From: Anaerolineae bacterium
GTDB lineage: Bacteria > Chloroflexota > Anaerolineae > B4-G1 > DUEL01
Direction: 5' to 3'
DNA length: 6,014 nt
Assembly (NCBI GenBank): GCA_016926575.1
Contig: JAFGOJ010000081.1
Span: forward strand, 1 to 6,014
Part shown: positions 1-5,230 of the stretch, one piece after another
Layout of the letters: each line of letters begins with the position of its first letter
Numbering within the stretch: the first letter of the stretch is position 1
Position numbers and translations under genes: made by a program
Notes under the pieces: model-generated
What the model saw: only the letters and a program-made list of their open reading frames with translations
Told to the model about the DNA's origin: nothing
Databases searched by the model: none

Positions 1-23
1 TGCGGGCGGCTTCGCCGCCCGCA
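1..23. repeat. Perfect 10-bp GC-rich hairpin at window edge
   Basis: Positions 1-10 (TGCGGGCGGC) are the exact reverse complement of 14-23, with a 3-nt loop TTC. The stem is followed by AAAAC rather than a T-run, so it is not a classical intrinsic terminator on the + strand. It may end an upstream transcript with a poor U-tract, or be part of the leader that follows. The string TGCGGGCGG recurs at 2451-2459 in the protease leader. Confidence 0.6.
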
Positions 24-26
24 AAA

Positions 27-90
27 CCCCCACTCCCCCTCTTTAGCGGCGAAGTGAGATGACTGCGAAGCGTAGCTGAGCAGTTACCGC
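27..90 (+). promoter_or_regulatory. Structured leader element, copy A
   Basis: This stretch upstream of the membrane protein gene matches 2373-2425 in order: a C-rich run, CTTT, a GCGGCG block, a spacer of about 10 nt, then ACTGCGAAGCGTA(A)GCTGAGCAGT. The last part folds as ACTGC (62-66) with GCAGT (80-84), a GA/GA internal loop (67-68 and 78-79), AGC (69-71) with GCT (75-77), and apical loop GTA. The GA/GA loop could form tandem sheared G-A pairs. An outer 4-bp stem, GCGG 46-49 with CCGC 87-90, can close it. I do not recognise it as a named riboswitch. The core has a superficial resemblance to parts of the c-di-GMP-I class but lacks its 5' half. Confidence 0.45.
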
Positions 91-117
91 CAGCCAACAA
101 AACACTGGCAGGAGGAG
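89..117 (+). promoter_or_regulatory. Hairpin abutting a strong RBS
   Basis: GCCAG (89-93) pairs with CTGGC (105-109) around an 11-nt A/C-rich loop. It ends exactly where the Shine-Dalgarno AGGAGGAG (110-117) begins, six bases before the ATG at 124. The RBS itself stays single-stranded in this fold. The hairpin shares bases 89-90 with the outer stem of the preceding element, so the two could compete. Confidence 0.45.
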
Positions 118-123
118 ATAACG

Positions 124-837
124 ATGGATCTGGACCTGATGGATTACGAAGAGTTTGACGAGGAGGAGGAAGGCGCTGTAGAGGAAGGCGAAGGCCAAAA
201 CCGCGTCTTCATCATCGCGGTGGCGGCTATGAGCGGCATTCTATTGCTGGGCATCATCGCCTTCTGCGTGTGGGTGCTGATCGTCGGAGGGTACATCGGC
301 GGGGGAAGCGAAGCAGTGGTCGAGTCGCCCACAACCGAGGCTGTGGCGGAATCCGTGCTGACAGGCACGGCCATCGCCGAAGCGGCCGCTGTGGAGACGA
401 ATACCGCCCAGACAGCCACTGCAGCGACCGCAGCAGCCGAAGCAGCAGAGCCCACCACCGCCCCCACCGTCGCTCCAACGCGCGCCCCCACCCTCACCCC
501 CACCCCCGAAGCTGGAGGTGAAGAGGGCGGCGAAGATGGCGCGACGCCTGAGGGAAGCGGCGAAGACGGCACGCCTGAAGCAGGCGCAGAAACCACCAGC
601 GAACCGCCCGTCGACACGACAACCGCCCCCGAAACGGGCGCAGGCGAGGGCACCCCGGCCAGCTCGGCCGAGGTCACCCCAACGATGGGACCGCGCCCCT
701 CCCCCACGACGATGGGCGGAACGGATGCCCCATCCGCCGTCTCGACGACGGGTATCGGGGCCTTCACCGCCATCGTGGCTGCCGCAGGCCTCCTGCTGCT
801 GCTCATCACGGCGCGTAGGTTGAGAACGGCGCGCTAA
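124..837 (+). CDS. Acidic two-pass membrane protein with Thr/Ala/Pro-rich outer loop, function unknown
   Basis: No catalytic family is recognised in this 237-residue protein. Residues 1-25 are strongly acidic (DYEEFDEEEE). Residues 28-57 form a long hydrophobic helix. Residues 60-205 are low-complexity, with runs of Ala/Thr/Glu, Pro-Thr pairs (APTRAPTLTPTPEA near 118-131) and Gly-Glu-Asp blocks. Residues 211-229 form a second hydrophobic helix followed by a basic tail (ARRLRTAR). A degenerate STTG precedes the second helix where a sortase-type sorting signal would have LPxTG, but the Leu-Pro is absent. The predicted topology is N-inside, a disordered probably O-glycosylatable outer loop, and C-inside. 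The ATG at 124 is supported by AGGAGGAG six bases upstream. Both helices make a membrane location likely; the job is unknown. Possible roles are a surface stalk or a cell-wall spacer. It lies behind the same leader element as the protease gene at 2545. Confidence 0.8.
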   Translation: MDLDLMDYEEFDEEEEGAVEEGEGQNRVFIIAVAAMSGILLLGIIAFCVWVLIVGGYIGGGSEAVVESPTTEAVAESVLTGTAIAEAAAVETNTAQTATAATAAAEAAEPTTAPTVAPTRAPTLTPTPEAGGEEGGEDGATPEGSGEDGTPEAGAETTSEPPVDTTTAPETGAGEGTPASSAEVTPTMGPRPSPTTMGGTDAPSAVSTTGIGAFTAIVAAAGLLLLLITARRLRTAR

Positions 838-874
838 GTTCGTCCCGGCTCACAATCGACGCCGACGTGTGGAC

Positions 875-895
875 CGCCAACGTCCACCGTTGGCG
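875..895 (+). terminator. Candidate terminator of the membrane protein gene
   Basis: CGCCAACG (875-882) and CGTTGGCG (888-895) form a perfect 8-bp stem with loop TCCAC, followed by TCTCTT, a weak T-rich tail. It lies 37 bases after the stop of the upstream gene. A GTG at 869 that could lengthen the next gene would run straight through this hairpin, which argues for a start further downstream. An operator dyad is the alternative reading. Confidence 0.5.
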
Positions 896-901
896 TCTCT
901 T

Positions 902-2260
902 ATGCCAAATGGCACCGATGATATGCCCGAGATACTCATCCATACAGAAGAACTGAACTGCCTGCACGGCCACACCGCCGCCGGCGCGTGTTGTATCGTC
1001 ACCGGCATGAGCAATACCGGAAAGTCCTCTCTCCTACGCTACCTGGTCGCACAAAACGCGCCGGTGAGCGAAGGCTGTACACAGGTTCTGATCTACATCG
1101 ATTGCAACCGCGTGCTCGATCTATCGGAACAGGGCTTCTACGAGGTCGTGCTGCGGGCGACCCGCTCGCGGCTGCACCAACTCAGTTTCCCGGACGACCT
1201 GATCGACCCACTCGATCAGGCGTATCGAAAAGTCACCCACCCACCGAACCCCTTCGCCATCCCATTGGGGTTCATCGAAGGCATCGAGACGCTGCTGGAG
1301 CGCGCTCAGTGTCAGTTTACGTTGATCTTCGACGAGTTCGACGAACCATTTGCCGAGATCGAAGGGCGCATGTTCCTCAACCTGCGCGCCCTGCGCGACC
1401 GGTATAGGAACGCCTTGACGTACATCGTCGGCACCGAACGCCCGCTGGACCAGATACGAGACGACACCGAAACCGCCGAGTTCCGCGAACTCTTCGCCGG
1501 GCACATCTGCACGATGAACCTGACTCCCAACCCCGAGGTCGAACGCTGGGTGCAAGAACTGGCCGGCCAGAAGGGCGGGCAACTCAGCGACGAAGAAGTC
1601 GCTTTCGTCGTCGAGCAGGCCGGCGCGCACCCTGGACTGCTTCAAACGATCTCCCTTCTGACGCTGCGCGCCCGCAGCGTGGCCCCGGAGACCTACGCCA
1701 AGATGGGCCGCGCGCTGATCGTCGAGGCGATGCCCGGCGACGAGCTGACCCGGCGCGAGTGCGAGCGCCTGTGGCGGCAATTGGCCGTCACGGAGCGCGC
1801 GGCCCTGCACGCGCTGGCTGTCGGCACGCCCATCGGCGATAAGATGGCGGCCCGGTTGGCCCGCCTGGGATTGACCGACGTGCGCGGGGCGATTTTCGGT
1901 GCGTGCTTCGCCGAATTCGCACGCCAGCGCGGACAGCAACGCACCGACCTGCCCGGCGGCATCTGGTTGGACGTGGACGCGGGCGAGGTCTACATCAACG
2001 GGCAGAAAGCACCTATGCTGACCAACCTCGAATACCGGTTGCTGCAGGTGCTGTACGAGCGCAAAAACAAACTGTGCGACAAGTACCAACTGATCGAGCA
2101 GGTGTGGGGTGAGCAATACATCGACGAGGTCGACGACGCCCGCATCGAGAAACTGATCAGCCGCCTGCGCGCAAAGATCGAAGAAGACCCCACCGACCCG
2201 CACTACCTGGTCACCGTGCGCGGGCGCGGCTATCGCTTCATCGCCCAGCCCAAGAAGTAG
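902..2260 (+). CDS. P-loop ATPase fused to OmpR/PhoB-type winged-helix DNA-binding domain (transcription regulator)
   Basis: This reads as a one-component regulator: an N-terminal AAA/STAND-like NTPase joined to a DNA-binding domain. Numbered from ATG 902 (452 aa), Walker A is GMSNTGKS at 35-42, Walker B is TLIFDE at 140-145, and a sensor-like strand (YIVGTE) ends near 179. HPGLLQ at 243-248 matches the (G)HPxLLQ signature common in STAND/ATPase families. Residues about 354-449 are a Trans_reg_C winged helix, with the recognition region around IEKLISRLRAKIEED and the closing wing VRGRGYRFIA. There is no receiver domain or phospho-acceptor Asp context, so control is presumably by nucleotide or a partner protein. 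The start is uncertain: GTG 869, ATG 902 and ATG 923 are in frame and none has a clear Shine-Dalgarno. The hairpin at 875-895 disfavours 869. The ATPase and DNA-binding domains are clear; the target genes are unknown. Confidence 0.9.
   Translation: MPNGTDDMPEILIHTEELNCLHGHTAAGACCIVTGMSNTGKSSLLRYLVAQNAPVSEGCTQVLIYIDCNRVLDLSEQGFYEVVLRATRSRLHQLSFPDDLIDPLDQAYRKVTHPPNPFAIPLGFIEGIETLLERAQCQFTLIFDEFDEPFAEIEGRMFLNLRALRDRYRNALTYIVGTERPLDQIRDDTETAEFRELFAGHICTMNLTPNPEVERWVQELAGQKGGQLSDEEVAFVVEQAGAHPGLLQTISLLTLRARSVAPETYAKMGRALIVEAMPGDELTRRECERLWRQLAVTERAALHALAVGTPIGDKMAARLARLGLTDVRGAIFGACFAEFARQRGQQRTDLPGGIWLDVDAGEVYINGQKAPMLTNLEYRLLQVLYERKNKLCDKYQLIEQVWGEQYIDEVDDARIEKLISRLRAKIEEDPTDPHYLVTVRGRGYRFIAQPKK
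903..914. promoter_or_regulatory. TGCCA-AA-TGGCA dyad at the regulator start
   Basis: TGCCA (903-907) and TGGCA (910-914) are inverted repeats separated by AA. They overlap the ATG at 902 and lie just before the alternative ATG at 923. A 12-bp dyad at the start of a DNA-binding protein's own gene could be an autoregulatory operator. A chance palindrome this short is also quite possible. Confidence 0.25.
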
Positions 2261-2283
2261 CGCCTTCTGGAAAGATTCCCCAC

Positions 2284-2311
2284 TTGCACTGCTGTAAAAA
2301 ATCTCTATACT
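2284..2311 (+). promoter_or_regulatory. Sigma-70-type promoter of the protease gene
   Basis: TTGCAC (2284-2289) and TATACT (2306-2311) are separated by 16 bases within an A/T-rich patch that stands out from the GC-rich surroundings. Transcription would begin near 2318, giving a leader of about 225 nt before the ATG at 2545. The -35 hexamer is identical to the one proposed at 3420-3425. Confidence 0.6.
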
Positions 2312-2342
2312 TGTAGCAACTACTCAAGCTGTGCGCCTGGCA

Positions 2343-2428
2343 GTTACCTGTTCAGCGCGTCGAAGGGAGAAGCCCCCCCCCTTTTCGCGGCGGGAAAGGC
2401 AACTGCGAAGCGTAAGCTGAGCAGTGAC
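2343..2428 (+). promoter_or_regulatory. Structured leader element, copy B, with competing long-range stem
   Basis: This second copy of the 27-90 element comprises a C9 run (2373-2381), CTTTT, GCGGCG and ACTGCGAAGCGTAAGCTGAGCAGT (2402-2425 in two halves). The hairpin is ACTGC/GCAGT, a GA/GA internal loop, AGC/GCT and a GTAA tetraloop of GNRA type. An upstream segment, GTTA-C-CTGTTCAGC (2343-2356), can instead pair with GCTGAGCAG (2416-2424) and TGAC (2425-2428). That forms a 13-bp stem with one bulged C and two G-T wobbles. The two folds exclude each other, as in switch or attenuator leaders. It lies in the predicted 5' untranslated region of the protease mRNA. No named RNA family is recognised. 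Confidence 0.45.
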
Positions 2429-2441
2429 TACTTCTGAAGTA
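2429..2441. promoter_or_regulatory. Palindrome TACTTC-T-GAAGTA
   Basis: This is a perfect 6+1+6 inverted repeat directly after the copy B leader element and directly before the nested stem at 2442. It lies about 110 bases downstream of the proposed transcription start, so it could be a repressor site acting as a roadblock. A one-base loop makes an RNA hairpin unlikely without fraying. Copy A has no equivalent. Confidence 0.35.
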
Positions 2442-2512
2442 TCACACACATGCGGGCGGGAGAGACAGCGGGCGGGCCACGGCGGGTGGCACCGGCGGCT
2501 GTTTGTGTGTGA
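2442..2512 (+). promoter_or_regulatory. Nested long stem in the protease leader
   Basis: Three stems are nested in register. TCACACACA (2442-2450) pairs with TGTGTGTGA (2504-2512), ACAGC (2465-2469) with GCTGT (2498-2502), and GCCAC (2476-2480) with GTGGC (2486-2490) over a GGCGG loop. All pairs are Watson-Crick. The fold ends 21 bases before the Shine-Dalgarno GGAG (2534-2537), so it may control translation or mRNA stability. A G-rich tract at 2454-2476 overlaps the inner part and offers an alternative structure. Confidence 0.5.
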
Positions 2513-2544
2513 ATAGCACATTTCAAATCAAAAGGAGAGGTAAC

Positions 2545-3354
2545 ATGAAAAAAAGTTTGGTCTTACTCGTGCCGGTGCTCATCCTGATCGTCGCAGTGCA
2601 TCCCGCTGCTGCGATTACGTGGGGGGAGCTGGACACGGCGCATCCGAACGTCGGCGCGATGGTCGTCGACTGGCCCGATTACGGGCCATTTCAGATGTGC
2701 TCGGGTACGCTGATCCACCCACGCGTGTTCCTGACTGCCGCACACTGTACCCACGACCTGGCCGACTACGGCATCGAAACGGTGTGGGTGAACTTCGACC
2801 CGTACGCTGTGAACGAAGATACGCTGCTGCTGGTCGAGCAGGTCATCACGCATCCGGACTTTCTGTGGGGCACTGCGGACCCCCACGACATCGCCGCGCT
2901 CATCCTGGCTGAGCCGGTGACAGACATCGCGCCGGCTCCCTTGCCCGAGGAAGGTTTCCTCAACGAACTGCGGTCCGAGCGCCAGTTGCGCGATAGCTGG
3001 GTCGGAGCGCCGATCACGGTCGTCGGCTACGGCGGCGTGTTGGACTGGCCCCCGCCAGACATCACCTATCCCGACGATATGCGCCGCGTGGCAGTGTCGG
3101 AGTACCGCTCGCTGACCCCGGTATGGTTGCATATGTCCCAGAACCTCAACAACGACGACGGGGGCACCTGCTTCGGCGATTCGGGCGGGCCGGCGTTCAT
3201 GGATGACCCGCGCACGCCAGAGCTGGAACAGATCCTCGTCGGCATCACCTCTTGGGGTGACGCCCAGTGCGTGGCCACGAGTTTCGACTACCGCGTCGAC
3301 ACCGCCGGGTCACTGGCCTTCATCGATGGCGTAATCGCAGGATTGGACGAATAA
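2545..3354 (+). CDS. Secreted trypsin/chymotrypsin-fold serine protease (S1 family)
   Basis: This encodes a 269-residue exported endopeptidase. Residues 1-23 are a signal peptide: MKK, a Leu/Val/Ile core, then AHPAAA before ITWGE. The triad is His67 in LTAAHC, Asp115 in PHDIA and Ser213 in GDSGGP. The four cysteines of the mature chain (52, 68, 209, 242) match the C42-C58 and C191-C220 disulfides of chymotrypsin. The residue six before the catalytic Ser, position 189 of the specificity pocket, is Gly207 rather than the Asp of trypsin, so strict Arg/Lys preference is unlikely. SWG at 236-238 matches residues 214-216. Predicted signal cleavage leaves Ile first, as in activated trypsin, so no propeptide is apparent. 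ATG 2545 is chosen because GGAG (2534-2537) precedes it and a signal peptide starts there. An in-frame TTG at 2503 falls inside a leader stem. The gene appears monocistronic, between a promoter at 2284 and a terminator at 3390. Confidence 0.93.
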   Translation: MKKSLVLLVPVLILIVAVHPAAAITWGELDTAHPNVGAMVVDWPDYGPFQMCSGTLIHPRVFLTAAHCTHDLADYGIETVWVNFDPYAVNEDTLLLVEQVITHPDFLWGTADPHDIAALILAEPVTDIAPAPLPEEGFLNELRSERQLRDSWVGAPITVVGYGGVLDWPPPDITYPDDMRRVAVSEYRSLTPVWLHMSQNLNNDDGGTCFGDSGGPAFMDDPRTPELEQILVGITSWGDAQCVATSFDYRVDTAGSLAFIDGVIAGLDE

Positions 3355-3359
3355 CAACA

Positions 3360-3376
3360 CCGCGTTTACAGCGCGG
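3360..3376 (+). other. Small hairpin after the protease gene
   Basis: CCGCG (3360-3364) and CGCGG (3372-3376) pair around a 7-nt loop, five bases after the protease stop codon. It is immediately followed by the larger terminator hairpin. It may help termination or protect the mRNA 3' end. Confidence 0.4.
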
Positions 3377-3389
3377 CTGCATCGCACAA

Positions 3390-3415
3390 GAAGGGGCGCG
3401 CTCGCGCGCCCCTTC
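3390..3415 (+). terminator. Strong intrinsic-type terminator of the protease gene
   Basis: An 11-bp perfect stem, GAAGGGGCGCG (3390-3400) with CGCGCCCCTTC (3405-3415), has loop CTCG and is followed by GTCGTTG. The downstream T content is low, so termination may rely on stem strength. It separates the protease unit from the promoter beginning at 3420. The symmetric AAG/CTT flanks could let it work in both directions. Confidence 0.7.
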
Positions 3416-3419
3416 GTCG

Positions 3420-3448
3420 TTGCACAGAACCACAGCCTGTGCTACACT
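3420..3448 (+). promoter_or_regulatory. Extended -10 promoter of the PIG-L operon
   Basis: TTGCAC (3420-3425), a spacer of exactly 17 bases, then TACACT (3443-3448) preceded by TGC (3440-3442), an extended -10 motif. Transcription should start near 3455, about 34 bases before the ATG at 3489. The position directly after a terminator and the close RBS support it. Confidence 0.6.
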
Positions 3449-3488
3449 GTAAGCGTATCCAAACACCACCCGAAGGAGCATTCAATCC

Positions 3489-4214
3489 ATGAGCAACACC
3501 TGGATTCCCGAACGCGCCATGGTCATCTACGCCCACCCAGACGACATCGAATTCACCGTCGCGGGGACGGCGGCGAAGTGGGCCCGCCACGGCTGCCAGG
3601 TCGTCTACGTCGTGCTGACCGACGGCAACGCCGGCAGCCACGAGGCCGGGATGACGGCGGACGCGCTGGCACGGATTCGCCGCGCGGAGCAGCAGGCCGC
3701 CGCCGATGTCACCGGCGCGACATGCGTCTTCGTCGGCGAGCCGGATTGCCTGCTCGCCCCAACGCTGGAGCTGCGCAAAAAAGTGGTGCGCCTGATCCGC
3801 CAGTACCGCCCGCAGGCCGTCATCTGCGGTGACCCGCGCCCGTTCTTCTACGTCGACCGGTACATCAACCACCCCGACCATCGCGCAGCGGCGCAGGTGG
3901 CACTCGAAGCCGTTTTCCCCGCAGCAGAGCTCAACCTGCTCTACCCCGACCTGTTGAAAGAAGGACTCGTCGGGCACAAGGTCAATTACGTCTACATCAC
4001 CAGCCCGCAGGATGCCAACTGCTACATCGACGTCGCCGATTCGATCGACCTGAAGGTGGCGGCGCTGCGCCAGCACGTCAGCCAACTGGGCGATTGGGAC
4101 CCCGAATCGCGCATCAAAGAACGCGCCGCAGAGATAGGCCGCAAGGTCGGGTTCGAGTACGCCGAGGCGTTCATCCGCATCACGCTGCACGAGCCGGAGA
4201 CTGAAGACACCTAA
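3489..4214 (+). CDS. PIG-L/LmbE family zinc-dependent deacetylase
   Basis: This 241-residue protein of normal family length hydrolyses, by family, an N-acetyl group from an amino-sugar or related substrate in the cytoplasm. The N-terminal motif AHPDDIE (15-21) supplies the zinc ligands His16 and Asp19 and the catalytic base Asp18. TDGNAGSHE (44-52) is the usual second block. HPDHR (128-132) supplies the third zinc ligand, His128, and a catalytic His131. The C-terminal half (about 160-235) follows the family pattern, with conserved KVAALRQHVSQL (189-200). The start at ATG 3489 has AAGGAG (3473-3478) ten bases upstream. It is probably the first gene of an operon, with the next gene 12 bases after its stop. 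The substrate cannot be told from sequence: homologues act on GlcNAc-PI, mycothiol or bacillithiol precursors, or chito-oligosaccharides. No thiol-synthesis partner is present. Confidence 0.93.
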   Translation: MSNTWIPERAMVIYAHPDDIEFTVAGTAAKWARHGCQVVYVVLTDGNAGSHEAGMTADALARIRRAEQQAAADVTGATCVFVGEPDCLLAPTLELRKKVVRLIRQYRPQAVICGDPRPFFYVDRYINHPDHRAAAQVALEAVFPAAELNLLYPDLLKEGLVGHKVNYVYITSPQDANCYIDVADSIDLKVAALRQHVSQLGDWDPESRIKERAAEIGRKVGFEYAEAFIRITLHEPETEDT

Positions 4215-4226
4215 GCAGAGGCTGTC

Positions 4227-5213
4227 ATGCCAACCAACCTTCCCGCAGACTACTACAAAGTCGAGGAAGAGTTTCGCACCGCCACGTCGCCAGAGCGGAA
4301 AATCGCCCTGCTGGAGGAGATGCTGAGCATCATCCCCAAACACAAGGGCACCGACCGGCTGCGGGGCGACCTGCGGCGCAAGCTGGCCCGCCTGAAGGAG
4401 GGCGCCGAATCCCGCAAAGGGACTGGCAAGCAGGTGTCCCTTTACCAAATCGACCGGGAAGGGGCCGGGCAGGCTATGGTGGTGGGGATGCCCAACACGG
4501 GCAAGTCGGCCCTGGTGGCCGGGCTGACGAACGCTACCCCCGAGGTGGCGGACTACCCCTTCACCACGTGGGTCCCTACCCCCGGCATGATGCCGATCGA
4601 GGACGTGCAGGTGCAACTGATCGACACACCGCCGCTGAGCCAGGAGTTCATCGATCCGGACATGCTGAGCCTGATCCGCCGCTCCGACCTGGTCCTGATC
4701 GTGATCGACGTGCAGGCCTACCCGCTCGAACAACTGGATGAAACGGTCGAGATATTGGCGGAAAACCGCATCCTGCCGCCTCACCGGGCGCACACGTACA
4801 CCGGACAGCGGCGGGTGGATGTGATCCCGATGTTGGTCGTGGTCGGCAAAACCGACGACGAGGCCTGGGACGCGGAGTTCGAGGTGCTGCGCGAGCTGCT
4901 GGGTGACGAGTGGCCCCTGATCCCGCTCTCCATCGTCACGGGCCGCTACGTCGACCGGTTCAAGCAGGCCATCTTCGACGCGCTGGGCATCATCCGCGTC
5001 TACTCCAAACCGCCGGGAAAGCCGCCCGACTTCAACCGCCCCTTCGTCCTGAAACAGGGCGCGGACGTGGAGGAACTCGCTGGCAAGGTACACAAAGACT
5101 TCCTGGAGCAGTTGAAAGCGGCGCGCGTGTGGGGCAGCGGCGCGTTCGAGGGGCAGATGGTGGGGCGCGACCACGTCCTGCACGACAAAGACGTGGTGGA
5201 ATTGCGGATGTAG
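4227..5213 (+). CDS. DRG/Obg-like GTPase with C-terminal TGS domain
   Basis: A 328-residue GTP-binding protein of the bacterial branch resembling eukaryotic and archaeal DRG proteins. Residues 1-58 are a charged helical N-terminus containing IPKHKGTDRLRGDLRRKLARLK, as in DRG homologues. G1 is GMPNTGKS (87-94) and G2 is YPFTT (110-114). G3 is DTPP (133-136), where the usual DxxG glycine is Pro. G4 is GKTD (207-210) in place of NKxD, and G5 is SIVTG (235-239). Residues about 255-328 are a TGS domain ending in HDKDVVELRM. The role is inferred to be ribosome- or translation-linked, from known DRG/Obg proteins. ATG 4227 follows AGAGG (4217-4221) and lies 12 bases after the deacetylase stop, so co-transcription is likely. 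I recall DTPP as normal in this bacterial subfamily. The lost Asn of G4 could relax guanine specificity. Confidence 0.9.
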   Translation: MPTNLPADYYKVEEEFRTATSPERKIALLEEMLSIIPKHKGTDRLRGDLRRKLARLKEGAESRKGTGKQVSLYQIDREGAGQAMVVGMPNTGKSALVAGLTNATPEVADYPFTTWVPTPGMMPIEDVQVQLIDTPPLSQEFIDPDMLSLIRRSDLVLIVIDVQAYPLEQLDETVEILAENRILPPHRAHTYTGQRRVDVIPMLVVVGKTDDEAWDAEFEVLRELLGDEWPLIPLSIVTGRYVDRFKQAIFDALGIIRVYSKPPGKPPDFNRPFVLKQGADVEELAGKVHKDFLEQLKAARVWGSGAFEGQMVGRDHVLHDKDVVELRM

Positions 5214-5230
5214 ACGGGGTATGGATTGCG

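Noticed and set aside
27..90. c-di-GMP-I (GEMM) riboswitch call for the repeated leader element
   Set aside because: GCGAAGC and GTTACCG fragments recall that class, but the characteristic GCAAACC segment and the full two-helix arrangement are missing, so naming it would be a guess.
1121..2203. 360-codon minus-strand open frame opposite the ATPase regulator
   Set aside because: It mirrors the codon pattern of the regulator gene, shows no motif and has no RBS. The + strand protein has clear Walker motifs and a winged helix.
2324..2521. 65-codon minus-strand frame in the protease leader
   Set aside because: It covers only inverted repeats and GC-rich tracts and shows no RBS or protein-like composition.
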